Assembly (NCBI RefSeq): GCF_900188145.1
Contig: NZ_FZOJ01000017.1
Span: 1-64,000 of the forward strand
DNA from: Anaerovirgula multivorans
Lineage (GTDB): Bacteria > Bacillota > Clostridia > Peptostreptococcales > Natronincolaceae
Direction of reading: 5' to 3'
DNA length: 64,000 nt
Shown: positions 1 to 10,200 of the stretch, in pieces
Position numbering within the stretch: position 1 is the first letter of the stretch
Layout of the letters: every line of letters begins with the position of its first letter
The notes under the pieces: model-generated
Told to the model about the DNA's origin: nothing
Databases searched by the model: none
Seen by the model: only the letters and a program-made list of their open reading frames with translations
Position numbers and translations under genes: made by a program

Positions 1-182
1 ATTAAGGTAGTTTATCTTTTTTCTTTATTTTGAGCTTCCAGATTTCGTTATATTCTTATGCAATTTTCAAGGAGCTTATTAAGTTGATGACAGTGCCCCA
101 AAACCACAGTATCTTGTGGTCGAATCGCATTATTTGTCCTTTTGAACACAATGCGTCATCAGAATTATACACTCAACATGCA
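1..182. other. No gene seen at left edge
   Basis: Non-coding sequence. The only structure is a weak CCACA/TGTGG hairpin near 105-120. It probably holds the lost 3' end of the broken hydrolase that follows, but no convincing homologous frame remains. Confidence 0.4.
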
Positions 183-823
183 TTAGGACGATGATTCGGA
201 TAAATTTTTATGAAGCTTATGATTTTCGGTGTTTGTCAAGTACGGTGTCGTATTTAATTTTTCCTTCGGTTCCGAATTGCCATTGAAGCTTTCAATCAAC
301 GCTGCACACCCGCTTTTATCCGCTACCAGCATGTTAATATTATAGCAATCGGCATTTGTTTTGTCCATTGTATTGCTTCATCGACATCTTTGCAGTTTTC
401 CAAAACCGAACGTATAACCGCCCAAAACTGTAAACCTACAATAGCCGGTTTAACTGCGAATTCAAAATTTCCTACGGGCAAACCTGCAGAAGTCTGACTC
501 ACGGCCAGCCCATGTTCATTCATCCCGTCACCTCGCCCGAACTGCATAATTGAAGAACCAATGCGTGCATATTTACCCTTGATTCTGGTAGTGGAAAATG
601 TCATTTCTTCCATCTTATCATCGAAGTCATAGTTACGGCCAAGAAGTGTATGCCCATTCTTAGTTTTGGACGGTAATACCGTCATTTGGCTGCAACCGGG
701 GCGTAAATAAGACATTGCATAATACAATACCTGTATGGTGGGTATGTTCAATTCATCGGCAAATCCTGCAATTTCTTCATTAATCCCAGGGCAAAATTCA
801 TCAAAAAGCTTATACATCTTCAT
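183..823 (-). pseudogene. Frameshifted C45 peptidase / acyltransferase-like hydrolase
   Basis: Two minus-strand frames (823 to 323, then 368 to 183) together spell an Ntn-hydrolase of the C45 / acyl-CoA:6-APA acyltransferase class. A Cys sits in RPGCSQMTV, the expected nucleophile position, followed by the family-like LLGRNYDFDD and GMNEHGLAVS motifs. The second frame continues with NMLVADKSGCAALIE. The frames differ by one base around 340-365, and the C-terminus is lost after about 60 more residues. The N-terminus also looks short. Such enzymes cleave linear amides, but no substrate can be inferred. I call it a pseudogene; a sequencing indel could explain the frameshift but not the lost C-terminus. 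Confidence 0.6.
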
Positions 824-874
824 TTCATCTTGTTATGTTCTATTCTCATATTCTCCAAATGACCTCACTACTTC

Positions 875-1822
875 CTACAAAATACAATCAATTTCTTCAA
901 TGATCATAGTATATATACGCTTCTTTGTATTTAAAATCTCTTGATTTCTCATTTTTTCTAGTGTAGATATTATTTCTTCTTTGTTGGGAGGATTGGTTAT
1001 TCGGTATTGTCCTTTAATATATGAATATGTAGACATCCATGACTGTATCATGTATTCTAATGCATTTATTGTAACCATTCTATATTTATCACCCAACTCT
1101 AACCATTCCTTTATTTGATCCCAGGTTGGTTCAGAAGAAGCATAAAGAGAATACCAATTATGCTTTGCTGTGCCTCTTGGAATATATCCTTTTATCCAAT
1201 CAACAACTTTATAACTTCTAAAATGACATAAATGCTCTTTAGCTATATGATCATTAACTTCGTCTGTAAACTGCCCTTCAACATAAGTGATTACTTTACT
1301 TAATCCCTCTTCCATGGGAAGACATTTTGCTGTAAGGTATGATCTGTATATAGGACTAACATTAATTGGATTGGCCCATAGACTTCTAACCCAATCTACA
1401 GCAGAATCCCCTAGTGCATTGCCAATGATTTTATAGAATATCTCTTTTTGGCAATCATCTACACCCTCTACTTTTTCTAAAACTTTCCTCAACACAAGAC
1501 TTTTATCATAACCCTTCAAGACTTCTAAATTCTGTTCTCTTATTTCCCCTGAAGATATCTCTTTAAATTCCTGGGGTAAGTTTGCATTTTCTGGAAGATG
1601 CCACCTTAACTCTAAATGTTTAGAAAATTTCAAAATAACTTCCCTAAAGTGAAAAGGTAAGTTAAAACCAAGGCTATCCTCTATCTCAGAAACTTCTGCC
1701 TCTGAAGCTGGTGGTTCTATAATCAATTTACCTACTTCACCACCAAAGGCCACTACCTTATGTAGCATTTTATTCCATTTTATTATTAAACCTTCATACT
1801 GATTATCCTTCACTAAATGCAC
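875..1822 (-). CDS. SMI1/KNR4 (SUKH)-like protein
   Basis: This encodes 315 aa. Residues about 36-80 carry a SUKH-like segment (PPASEAEVSEIEDSLGFNLP, then FREVILKF), the start of the SMI1/KNR4 fold common in immunity proteins of polymorphic toxin systems. The rest is rich in Trp and charged helices (WVRSLWANP, WIKGYIPRG, WDQIKEWLELG) and I recognise no second domain. The expected middle of a SUKH domain seems missing, so the protein may be a fusion or an internally deleted derivative. There is no partner toxin next to it. The role as an immunity protein is inference from family habits. Confidence 0.45.
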   Translation of the reverse strand: MHLVKDNQYEGLIIKWNKMLHKVVAFGGEVGKLIIEPPASEAEVSEIEDSLGFNLPFHFREVILKFSKHLELRWHLPENANLPQEFKEISSGEIREQNLEVLKGYDKSLVLRKVLEKVEGVDDCQKEIFYKIIGNALGDSAVDWVRSLWANPINVSPIYRSYLTAKCLPMEEGLSKVITYVEGQFTDEVNDHIAKEHLCHFRSYKVVDWIKGYIPRGTAKHNWYSLYASSEPTWDQIKEWLELGDKYRMVTINALEYMIQSWMSTYSYIKGQYRITNPPNKEEIISTLEKMRNQEILNTKKRIYTMIIEEIDCIL

Positions 1823-1891
1823 CCCTTTGTGTCTTGCTTAACTTCAATCTCTTTCCCCTCTCACTTTGCTCCCAAATCACTCTCTAGTTAA

Positions 1892-2038
1892 TCAATAACA
1901 ATCCCAATGCATATACCATTGGCCATCTTCCTCATAAAACGGATGAATACTCTCAAACTGATAGTGGATAACTGCCAGCTTGATTAATGGGTCAATTCCA
2001 TTAAAATCTTCATTTATATACTTTTCAAGGTTACTCAT
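1892..2038 (-). pseudogene. Fic-domain fragment
   Basis: A 48-codon minus-strand frame contains GIDPLIKLAVIHYQFESIHP followed by FYEEDG. It matches the helix leading into the Fic catalytic motif HPFxDGNGR. Here the motif is degenerate (HPFYEEDGQW) and the frame stops at once, so no AMP-transferase active site remains. It is a scrap of a Fic/DUF4172-type gene. Confidence 0.55.
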
Positions 2039-2147
2039 TAAAATTCTGATTTCATCCTTGCCGCATTGTTTTCAATAAAATACTGAGGCAGCTGTCCTTT
2101 ATTCGGCTTGCGTTTAAAGGGAACCACCTCAGTTGTTGAAATGCTGA
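2038..2147 (-). pseudogene. Serine-recombinase internal fragment
   Basis: The minus-strand frame reads EVVPFKRKPNKGQLPQYF then IENN. This resembles the segment before the zinc ribbon of large serine recombinases (GxxPQYYVENxHPAII). It is joined directly to the Fic fragment and to the end of the binding-protein gene, so three unrelated scraps abut within 300 bp. Confidence 0.4.
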
Positions 2148-3347
2148 TTATTTTGCCTTTAGCTGTGTTACGTCAAAGAAGCACGGCACACCTTGAAAAT
2201 CATAGCTATCAATCTTCTCGCTATTATACACAATCATATCTTTGGAATAAGTTAGCAGAATATCAATTACATTGTCGAGGTCGTAGTTAATTAGATAGGT
2301 AAAGATCTCGGTCAGCCTGTCGGAATCATTTATTCTTGTAAATTCCTCAATTGCGGCAAAAAATTCCTGCGCATCGCTCATATTGGCAAGAGAAGGGGTC
2401 TGTGGCGTCATGGTAGACATCGGCGTAAACCAGCAATGCGGAGAAGCATAGGCATACTGAGGCTGCCATATGGTTATATCGAAGTTGCCCGCCACAAAGT
2501 CGGCATACCACTCCATCTGCTCCTGTGATTTTATCTTCAAATCAATTCCGACTTCTGACAATTGGCTTTTAAGCAGTGTGGCAAGCGGTTTATTCAAAGA
2601 ATCAAAGCCCACATCCATTGTAAGAACGATACTAAAAGACATACCGTTTTTTTCACGAATACTGGTGGATTTATTTATGACCCAACCCGCTTCTTCCAGC
2701 AGAGCATTAGCCTTCTCGGCATCATGGGTGAACGTTGTGTTTAACGGAACGTCTGAGTAAGGAGCATCCAGAGTAAACGGAATATCGGCGATTCCTTCAT
2801 AGCCGTATGTAAGGCCATGGGCGATTTCACTTTTATCAATGGCATAGGCAATGGCCTGACGAACCTTCAGGTCTGAAAGCAATGCACTCGATGCGTTTAA
2901 GGTTATAGCCTTGGCACGGGTATCGCTTTCCGCCATCTGACCTTTAATGCCGTCTATTTTCATAGCCTGCTGGTATTCCTCATAGGTGAGGAGCGCACTT
3001 CCGTAAATTAAATCAATCTCTCCCGTCTTTAATGCCTTAAGTCGGGAAGCAGAGTCCGGAATGTATTTAACGATGAGTTCGTTGTAGTAAGGAGCCTCGC
3101 CCCAATAGTCTTCGTTTCTTACAAAACGGGTGTATTTGCCAGATACGATCTTATCATAAACATAGGGGCCTGTCCCAATAATACCGCTTACAGTCTGAAA
3201 GTCTCCATCTATGAGAACGTTGGGAGATACGATCGTCATAACATCCTGCCAGCAGAAATCATTCAAATATGCAAAATAGGGGTGCGTTACTAGGTTGTTT
3301 TCTTTGCCAAAAGCTCCATGATATGTGTGAGCAATAAAAAAACGCAC
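2148..3347 (-). pseudogene. N-terminally truncated family 5 ABC substrate-binding protein
   Basis: 399 aa of an oligopeptide/nickel-type extracellular solute-binding protein (SBP_bac_5). The signals are GTGPYVYDKIVSGKYTRFVRN, the lobe segment LKALKTGEIDLIYG, and DLKVRQAIAYAIDKSEIAHG, typical of DppA/NikA-like proteins. Family members are about 500-540 aa with a lipoprotein signal peptide. Here the signal peptide and the first ~100 residues are missing, so the product could not be exported. No permease or ATPase gene is adjacent. A hairpin lies immediately upstream at 3352-3387. Probably a dead remnant of a transporter operon. Confidence 0.65.
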
Positions 3348-3351
3348 CCTA

Positions 3352-3387
3352 AAAAGTACGATAGCTGAAAATAAGTATCGTACTTTT
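3352..3387. terminator. 12-bp perfect hairpin
   Basis: AAAAGTACGATA (3352-3363) and TATCGTACTTTT (3376-3387) form a perfect stem with a 12-nt loop. The A- and T-rich ends allow termination in either direction. It separates the truncated binding-protein gene from the XRE regulator. Confidence 0.6.
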
Positions 3388-3421
3388 CTGGTTTCCTTGG
3401 CATGATGAAAAACAGAGATAA

Positions 3422-3775
3422 TTATTTCTCTGTTCCTCGTGCCTTTTTCAAGCCTTCAGCCGTTGCCTCCATTACGATAAGCTCCTTTTCGTCCATAGCG
3501 TTGAGCATGAAGTCTACTTGATTGCGGCGATTGCTTCCGCTACTTTCATCACTTGGGAAAAAGAATTGATCCACAGAAATATCAAGCAAGGTAACAAACA
3601 GATAAAATTTGTTTAGGCTTGGGTGTTGCCCTCTGTTCTCTATGTACATAATAGAGCGTGGTGTGCGGTCTACAAGTTGCGCAAGGTATTCCTGTGTCCA
3701 TCCCTTACCCTCTCGTGCCTTTTCTAATGCTCGTCCCAAAGGCTTGAAGTCGAGTTTTCTTTCGTCTTGGTACAT
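3422..3775 (-). CDS. XRE-family regulator of ICE type (copy 1)
   Basis: A 117-aa DNA-binding regulator. It has an N-terminal helix-turn-helix (LGRALEKAREGKGWTQEYLA, then QLVDRTPRSIMYIENRGQHP) and the tail VTLLDISVDQFFFPSDE, characteristic of small XRE regulators in the accessory module of Tn916/Tn1549-like elements. I chose the ATG at 3775 because GGGGTGAT lies 6-7 nt upstream; a longer start at 3796 lacks a site. It diverges from the small HTH gene at 3945, and this head-to-head pair is repeated at 40407/40910, where the XRE copy has an internal stop. It probably represses one or both divergent promoters. Confidence 0.75.
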   Translation of the reverse strand: MYQDERKLDFKPLGRALEKAREGKGWTQEYLAQLVDRTPRSIMYIENRGQHPSLNKFYLFVTLLDISVDQFFFPSDESSGSNRRNQVDFMLNAMDEKELIVMEATAEGLKKARGTEK

Positions 3776-3944
3776 TTTTATATCACCCCATATCATTTTC
3801 CATTTCAGGTGACAATATGAAAACGAAATACAATTTTATGTTAAGTAGTGTTTGTTTTCGTGTTTTTTAGGAATAAATTTGCGATTATTCGCTATTCCGT
3901 ATATACTGGATGTATATCGTTTTAGCGAAAGTATGATAATTGAT

Positions 3945-4118
3945 ATGGATTACATTTCTGTGAAAGCTGCCTCCGAAAAATGGAGCATATCGGAACGACG
4001 GATACAAAAATTATGTGAAGAAAACCGCATTGAGGGTATTGAAAAATTTGGTCGGGCATGGATGATACCTAAAGGTGCAGAAAAATTAAAAGATGTAGAA
4101 CTTAAAAGAGGAAAATGA
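3945..4118 (+). CDS. Small excisionase-like HTH protein (copy 1)
   Basis: A 57-aa winged/MerR-like HTH_17 protein: MDYISVKAASEKWSISERRI, then LCEENRIEGIEKFGRAWMIP. It is a close relative of the 64-aa protein at 40910. Both sit divergently from an XRE gene at the head of a cargo operon, so they are probably operon-local regulators rather than excisionases. The ATG at 3945 was chosen by alignment with the second copy, and its ribosome site is weak. The next gene, an AraC regulator, begins 83 bp downstream on the same strand. Confidence 0.7.
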   Translation: MDYISVKAASEKWSISERRIQKLCEENRIEGIEKFGRAWMIPKGAEKLKDVELKRGK

Positions 4119-4201
4119 AATAACAGCAAGTAAAATCAAGCAGTAATCTCTCTATTTCTTTATAATAAATGTAGGGTGATTGAAACGAGGTGAATAGACG
4201 A

Positions 4202-5167
4202 ATGTACGAGTGGCAGAAACAAATTCAAATAATCGTTGATGAAATTGACAAATGTATTAAAAATTATAATAATGAAGCCTTGACACTACGCTTTCTTTCT
4301 CGCAGGCTGGGTTATTCCGAATTTTATACAACGAGAAAATTCAAAGAAATATCGGGTATGCAATTTAGGGATTATCTGCGGCATAGAAAATTAGCCTTTG
4401 CACTAAAAGAGGTGAGGGATAGTGAAAAAAGCATTTTAGATATTGCTTTTGATTATGGTTTTTCATCACATGAAGCTTTTACTAGAGCTTTCAAGGGAAC
4501 ATATGGTGTAACTCCAAGTGAATACCGAAAAAAGCCTAATCCTGTCGTTCTTCGTACAAAAATAAACCCTTTCGACCGCTACTTTTTAGGATTTGGAGAG
4601 ATTGGTATGATGAAATCTACAGATGATGTTAAAATTTATTTTGTAACCATTCCCGCACACAAATTTTTGCACATTAAAAACTATGAGAGTAATGGGTATT
4701 GGGATTTTTGGCAAAAGCAAAGTCTTATTCTGGGACAGGACTGCGAAACAATTTGCGGCTTACTCGATAGTATCAAGGGCAAATTGGATGACGATGGTGG
4801 GAGCGAATCTAACAGCGGTAGCGGTCAGATTATGGCGTACATGAATGACCCAGACGGCAGACTCTGCGATTGGGGTATTCCACGTACAGAGTGTTATGGT
4901 GCACGTCTTCCTTTTGATTATAAAGGCAAAGTACCACCACAAATGCTTATGATTGATGTTCCCGAAGCCGAGTATATTGTTTTTGAACATGGGCCATTCG
5001 ATTATGAGCAGGAAAATCGTAGTGTGGAGGAAAAGATGGAAAAGGTAATGGCAACTTTTGATTTTGCAGGCACCGATTACTGCTTTGATACTTCCCCCGG
5101 TAGAATAATTTACGTTTATCATGATCCGGAGCGGTTTTGGAAGTATATTAGACCAGTGCGGAAGTAA
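4202..5167 (+). CDS. AraC-family regulator with GyrI-like effector domain
   Basis: About 321 aa. Residues 1-115 form an AraC double helix-turn-helix (ALTLRFLSRRLGYSEFY, DIAFDYGFSSHEAFTRAFK, GVTPSEYRK). From about residue 140 there is a GyrI/SOUL-like effector-binding domain (VTIPAHKFLHIKNYES, EYIVFEHGPFDYE). Such proteins activate stress or drug-efflux genes on binding small hydrophobic ligands. GAGGTG precedes the ATG at 4202; the GTG inside that site (4190) is an alternative. This is the cargo gene of ICE footprint 1, in the place occupied in footprint 2 by a two-component/ABC operon. A strong terminator follows at 5244. No target operon is obvious nearby. Confidence 0.8.
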   Translation: MYEWQKQIQIIVDEIDKCIKNYNNEALTLRFLSRRLGYSEFYTTRKFKEISGMQFRDYLRHRKLAFALKEVRDSEKSILDIAFDYGFSSHEAFTRAFKGTYGVTPSEYRKKPNPVVLRTKINPFDRYFLGFGEIGMMKSTDDVKIYFVTIPAHKFLHIKNYESNGYWDFWQKQSLILGQDCETICGLLDSIKGKLDDDGGSESNSGSGQIMAYMNDPDGRLCDWGIPRTECYGARLPFDYKGKVPPQMLMIDVPEAEYIVFEHGPFDYEQENRSVEEKMEKVMATFDFAGTDYCFDTSPGRIIYVYHDPERFWKYIRPVRK

Positions 5168-5243
5168 ATAAAATCGACTTCCTATCCACTATACAGACGC
5201 TAATGAAGAAATCAAATAGAACATTAAGTAAGTACACACTTAC

Positions 5244-5282
5244 CGCTATAACAACGGTAATAAAAAAACCGTTGTTATAGCG
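5244..5282 (+). terminator. Terminator after AraC regulator
   Basis: A perfect 15-bp stem (CGCTATAACAACGGT / ACCGTTGTTATAGCG) with a 9-nt A-rich loop, 76 bp after the AraC stop. There is no long T tract, so it may act as a processing or bidirectional structure. Confidence 0.6.
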
Positions 5283-5330
5283 ACAGGGTAGCTATGCGCC
5301 TGTACAAAATACAGTAGCTTAACGGCGGTT

Positions 5331-5358
5331 TTGAATAACAATCAAAGCCGCCGTTTTC
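5331..5358. terminator. ICE-module hairpin, copy 1
   Basis: CGGCGGTTTTGA and TCAAAGCCGCCG pair around a short loop and are followed by TTTTCTTTTTT. The same hairpin, with the same downstream GGAGGGTGTATTAA context, occurs at 46271-46308 after the second cargo operon. It marks the shared ICE backbone. Confidence 0.65.
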
Positions 5359-5681
5359 TTTTTTCAAAATTGAAAATACGGAGGGTGTATTAAACTCGCC
5401 CTTTTTTAAGGATACGGCGGAATCTTGGGAGGTATCGCTATGTCCTTTTTCAATTTTGCGTTATTCTCAAGTGGTAAGCAATTAAAAAAAGCAATGAACT
5501 TGCTCAAAACCATTATGGTCTGCTAGTTGAAATACAGCAGTACCAAACAAGAAATAATTATATCTATGCCCGATTGAGTTTTTCTCAGTCGGACATTTTT
5601 GCGTTTATAGAGCCTCGCTGCCGTTCCCCACCTCCATCCTTTCGATTTCAGCAAACCCAAAATCGAAAGGATGGAAAAACC

Positions 5682-6104
5682 ATGAAAACTATAAATCTGA
5701 AAGACTATTACCCTTGCTATACACAAGATACCTTTGTGGAAGTACCTGATGAGCTGCTTGCTATCTTTGAGGAGTATGCAAGAGCTGAGGCGGCATACGA
5801 GAGAAAGAAATACCGCTACAAGGCTCACTACTCCCTTGACCGTGGCGATAGGATCGAACATGACATCTTGTTTGTTTCCCTATCTCCTGATGAAATTTAC
5901 GAGCGTAAGCTCACAAGCGAATAGCTCCATGTTGCCATTGCCTCCCTGCCGGACAAGCAGGCAAAGCGGATCTACGCTCATTACTTTATGGGCATGAGCA
6001 AGACCGCTATTGCCAAAGCCGAGGGCATAAACAGAAGTCAGGTATCATGCTCTATTGACAAGGGATTAAAGAGTATCGAAAAATTCTTAAAAACTACTTA
6101 TTAG
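5682..6104 (+). pseudogene. ICE sigma-70-like HTH protein interrupted by TAG
   Basis: 140 codons in one frame encode an ICE sigma-factor-like protein. The N-terminal half is MKTINLKDYYPCYTQDTFVE onward; the C-terminal half is a sigma region-4 helix-turn-helix (SLPDKQAKRIYAHYFMGMSK, AIAKAEGINRSQVSCSIDKG). An in-frame TAG at 5922-5924 separates the halves (LTSE-stop-LHVAIASLPD). Homologous proteins plausibly have Gln at this spot, so CAG to TAG is the simplest reading. The start ATG at 5682 follows GAAAGGATGG. The gene normally sits near the recombinase end of Tn1549/CTn-like elements, as here. Confidence 0.7.
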
Positions 6105-6697
6105 GGGTGCAACAAACCCTTTAAAAAAATCAGGGCATATAGAGGGAGGTGCAAAATCCTCTCCTATGTACCTTGACAACTTCATACACGGTATTTTGAG
6201 TACAAAACTTATGTGGCTGAAAGGAAAAGCGACATAATGGGCATCGCCATGATGATTGCTGTAATGCTCATGCAGAACGAGGAAACAAAACGATTTATAT
6301 AGAGCCTTTGCAAGCAGGAGCGTTACAGCAGTCGGAGCGAGAAATACAGCCATTAGACCAATCGGTGGCACGATTGGTGCGACAACACACATAAGGGATA
6401 ATGAAACTTTCTCACAACCTCCCACAGACTTGAGAGGGAGTTCCTGCGGTATGCGTGGCTTTGAAACAAGCACAACACGGTATTGTGGGGCTATGATGTC
6501 ATGCCCATGACAGCTCAAAATATCCCCTTTGTCGGGGTGCGTGGCAAATACGGCAAACAGGTGAGATTAATCGCACCGCATTTTTGTTCAGTATAAGTTT
6601 GCGGTGCGGTTGGTTTTACTATTTTTGATGTGGTGACAAACTTTTCATAAATGGAATAACTGCTTATAATTTATGTAAGCAAGACACTTGGAGGTGA
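6105..6697. other. Degenerate ICE backbone sequence
   Basis: No intact gene. The stretch around 6284-6345 (ATATAGAGCCTTTGCAAGC and following) is near-identical to 46439-46495 in footprint 2. The stretch 6398-6452 matches the reverse complement of 46528-46570, so one copy carries an inversion. Near 6480-6590 a plus frame reads LWGYDVMPMTAQNIPFVGVR, then GKYGKQVRL, a piece of an ICE accessory protein I cannot name. Confidence 0.5.
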
Positions 6698-6703
6698 TTG
6701 CTA

Positions 6704-7052
6704 ATGGAAAATATCAAAAATGTATCTGAAAATACAGTTAAAACTGCTCCACCTAATGAACCATATGCAAAGACCAAAGCATATCAAGATTTCATAAATG
6801 TGCTTTCTCAGATTATCGAAAAACATGGTGCATTAGAGAGCATCTACACCCTATTGGCAAACTTCGATAAAGTATATGACAAAATCAGCGATGAAGAGAA
6901 AAAATCTCTATTTCTTCGTTAATCAAAGAAATAGAGATTTTCCCATGTGATGAGGTAGAGTTGCCCCTAAAGTCAATTCTGTTCAATTTTCCTGTTTATA
7001 AGGACGGTGGAGATGTTTGTGGGTTTTTGTGGGGCAAAACTACGCACGTCTC
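6704..7052 (+). pseudogene. Serine-recombinase C-terminal fragment, frameshifted
   Basis: The frame from ATG 6704 (site GGAGGTGATT) gives 72 aa ending KISDEEKKSLFLR-stop. Moving one base at about 6916 continues SLIKEIEIFPCDEVELPLKS and FNFPVYKDGGDVCGFLWGK, ending THVST at 7052. Together these are the last ~110 residues of a TndX-type large serine recombinase, whose tails normally end in a THVETV-like motif. The catalytic domain and zinc ribbon are absent. It marks the right end of ICE footprint 1. The frameshift falls inside a 16-bp perfect palindrome. Confidence 0.6.
6901..6941. repeat. 16-bp perfect palindrome in recombinase remnant
   Basis: AAAATCTCTATTTCTT (6901-6916) and AAGAAATAGAGATTTT (6926-6941) pair perfectly around a 9-nt loop. 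It lies across the frameshift in the recombinase tail and would also serve as a terminator for the short upstream frame. Confidence 0.7.
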
Positions 7053-7093
7053 AACGTGAGCCGTTTATTTCAATAGTTCCCTATAACTTTTGG

Positions 7094-7125
7094 ATGGGTG
7101 GCAAATGGGTGGCATTGCCACCCAT
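7094..7125. repeat. GGGTGGCA direct and inverted repeats downstream of jetC
   Basis: ATGGGTGGCA occurs at 7094-7103 and 7105-7114, followed by its inverse TGCCACCCAT at 7116-7125. The second and third copies form a near-perfect palindrome. The same core (TGGGTGGCAAAA) forms a hairpin at 15541-15574 on the far side of the Wadjet operon. It may be a terminator or an element boundary. Confidence 0.55.
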
Positions 7126-7224
7126 CAGTTTGTATAGACCTATACTCATTGTCTTTAGTTGAAAAAACACAAAATAATGAAAGAAAATCCACTGCACATT
7201 ATATCAACCTCAATCAAGTAACCA

Positions 7225-10200
7225 TCACCTTATTATTCTTCCTCCATGTACAACTTTACCATCTTCAAGCTTCAGTTCCCAAAACACTGGAAATCTTTCA
7301 CTTATCTCTACTTTAATAATTTCAGGAGCTGCAAAACAGATTAATTGAAAGTTTAACTTATCTGCAATTTCAAATATAGGATCCAATACATGTTTAGCTG
7401 AAGCCTTTCCAAAAGGGTTGTCTAATACTAATACTGTGGAGGGTTTTTCATTACCAATGTGCTTCTTTTTAAAACTCATAATCATCATGATGACAAAGGT
7501 GTTTACAGAAAGAGTTTGTCCACCAGATCCTTCCGGCAAATCCCCTTCTCCTTTATTGATGGCCTCCCATGTAGTATAGTATTCATCTCTAGCCCGTGCA
7601 TATCTAAACTCATTTTTTTCAGACATTTTATAGACCAGTAAAGTAGGATATCTACCCTGAAGGGCTTTAGAAAATATAACTGTATCCCCCATTAGATCCT
7701 TGAAGACCTTATCTTCTATATTGGAGGTGTCTTCATTTGTTGCTAAAACTTTGTCTATTGTCTGTACAAAATATTCATCTAATAAATAGGCGATCTCCCC
7801 TTCTTCTTTAGGTAGTCTCTCTGCCCCCTTTAATTTAACTAAAGGAAAAGCATAGCCTTGTTCATTGGTGTAATTCATACTACTCACCATACTCTTTAAA
7901 GCTTCCACCATTCTAATGATATGAATAGATGCTCTATTGGTCCACTTTTTCATGGCATCCTCCGCCTTACGCTTATCCTTAGATAACCTTATTAACTCTT
8001 GCTGAAAATGGGCCTCCATACTTTTAAAGGAGCTAAGATTGCTTTTAAAGTTAGTAAGATTAGCTTCCTTTATGGTGGTTATAATCTTCTCCTTTAGTTT
8101 TTCTTCTTCTAGCTTGAAAATTATTTCTTTAATAAATCTAGCTCTAAACCCTTCGCCTTCCTCTACCGTTTTTCTAATTTGATCTTTATTTTTTCCACAG
8201 TTTCTTAACCATTCTTCTACTATAAGATCTGGATTATTTCGAATTTTTTCCTTTAAAATCTTATCCATTTTTCCCTTAATGGCATCCAAAGGATAGCCTG
8301 TTTTAATTTTTGTTAAGTTCATCTCTAGGCTTCCTCTATGGTCTTGATTTTTTTGTAATTCTTCTGTACATAAACCTAAATATTTTTTATTCGACTGGAT
8401 ATTCCTTTCTACCATATCCATATCACTATTTATATCTTGAATTTCTAGCACTACTGGTGCTTTTCTATGTTCCTTCTGTATTTGTTTTTCCTTCTCCTCC
8501 AAAAGATCCTTCATAGTTGCAATACTTCCTCTAATCGTGTCTAGGTGTGATTTTACATTGCTTTTTTCTACTTCAAGGGTTTTAATAACTTTATCAAACT
8601 CCTTGATATTTATCAGTATCTCATTTAATGCTATTTCTAAATGGGGGTAATTTTCCCAGTTTTCATTTAAATTTTTCAAGTCATGGATATGCCTTTTTAG
8701 CTCTCTCCTGAAATGCATAATATCATTATTTAATAAAGCAATGCTACTATTTTTAGTGGCTATATCCTCCTCTAGCACCTTTCTCTCCTTTACTAAAGTC
8801 ATTAATCCATCACTATCAATAGACAGTTCTGGAGTCTTATCATTTAAATAACTCTTATCGGCTTCATACTCATATATAGCTTCGTTGAATACTTCTTTTA
8901 TAGCTTGAGTTGTTTTTCCCACTTCTAGCTTCCATTGATTATAAGCATTTCTGACTATGTTCTGATTGCTTTGTACACCTTCTATATCTCCTTGAATAGC
9001 CAATATGCTTTCTTGAATCCCCTTTAATTCCTTTTGAGTCTTTACTATCGTTATTTTATCCTGATTAATTTCCTCTACTTTTTCTATGTATGCCTCCAGC
9101 CGACCTAGGGAAGTATAATTTTCATCCAGCTTCTTCTTTTGTTCCTTTAAAATATACTCTGACTTAATCAGATTGTTCTCTATGCCTGCTTTTTCTTCTT
9201 TTTGTATGCTAATCTTCTCTGAAAGTTCTACATTTTCTTCCTCCTGTTTCTTAAGCTTTTGATTTAAAATCCATGCAGTATCATTTTTAGCAATTATGTT
9301 TAAATTCTGTTTAATTTCTACAATGTTTTTCAAATCTTCTTTAATACTATTTGCCGTTTGAGACAAACCCTTTACCCCATTGGCCATGTCTTCTTTCCAC
9401 TTTATATATTTATTTTCATCTATCAATTCATAGGCCTTACCAAATACCGTTTTAAACAAATTATTGCTACTTTCCTTCATTTCAGAACGAATATAGATTG
9501 GGACCATATTATTAAAGAACAACTCTTTGCCTATATTTTTATCAATAAGCTGCCATTCCCCTTCATTTCCTATTACAACTGAATATATAAAGCCAGGATG
9601 ATGCTTAACTATAGAAAGCCTTTCTTCGTCATCTAGCTCCTTCAAATATTCAGCCCCTGTCTCCACATGAATGCCTATTTTTTCTATCTCTTCTTTTATT
9701 AAGAGAATATCTTTATTAGGAATAAAATAATCTTCTTTATTTAATGCCTTATCTATATTTTTCTCCCATATAGTCCTTTGGATTTCTTCTAGCTTCTCTT
9801 TTTTATGCTCTTCCATATGTTCCAACGCTTCTAGCTTTTTACTAAACCAATGATGATTTAATAAACTACCGTCATAATTTTCCATTAGCTGCTTTGTTGC
9901 ACTTCTAGCAGTGTTTAATTCATATTCCTCCTGCTTTTTTATTTCTTCTTGTAGAATACCTACCTCTTTTGTTTTATTCTCTAATCTATACTCCAGTCTG
10001 TCTATTTCTCCATTCAATGTAGCTATTTTTTCTTTATAGTCCTCTACCTGCTGGGCTAAAGCCGTTATTTTATCCTCCACTTCTTTTCGGATTTTTATTA
10101 AATCCTCAACGATTCTTTCAGGAAATACTAAGCTCATAGGGTCATAATCTACTTCTAGCTTTTTTCTATCCTTAGCTAAGTCCTCCTCTTTTAGTTGAAA

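Noticed and set aside
6704-6922. Free-standing 72-aa protein with its own terminator
   Set aside because: The sequence continues in the next frame as a recognisable recombinase C-terminus, so it is a frameshifted fragment.
8310-9582. Plus-strand frames inside jetC
   Set aside because: They are antisense to the coiled-coil coding sequence, have no ribosome sites and no family resemblance.
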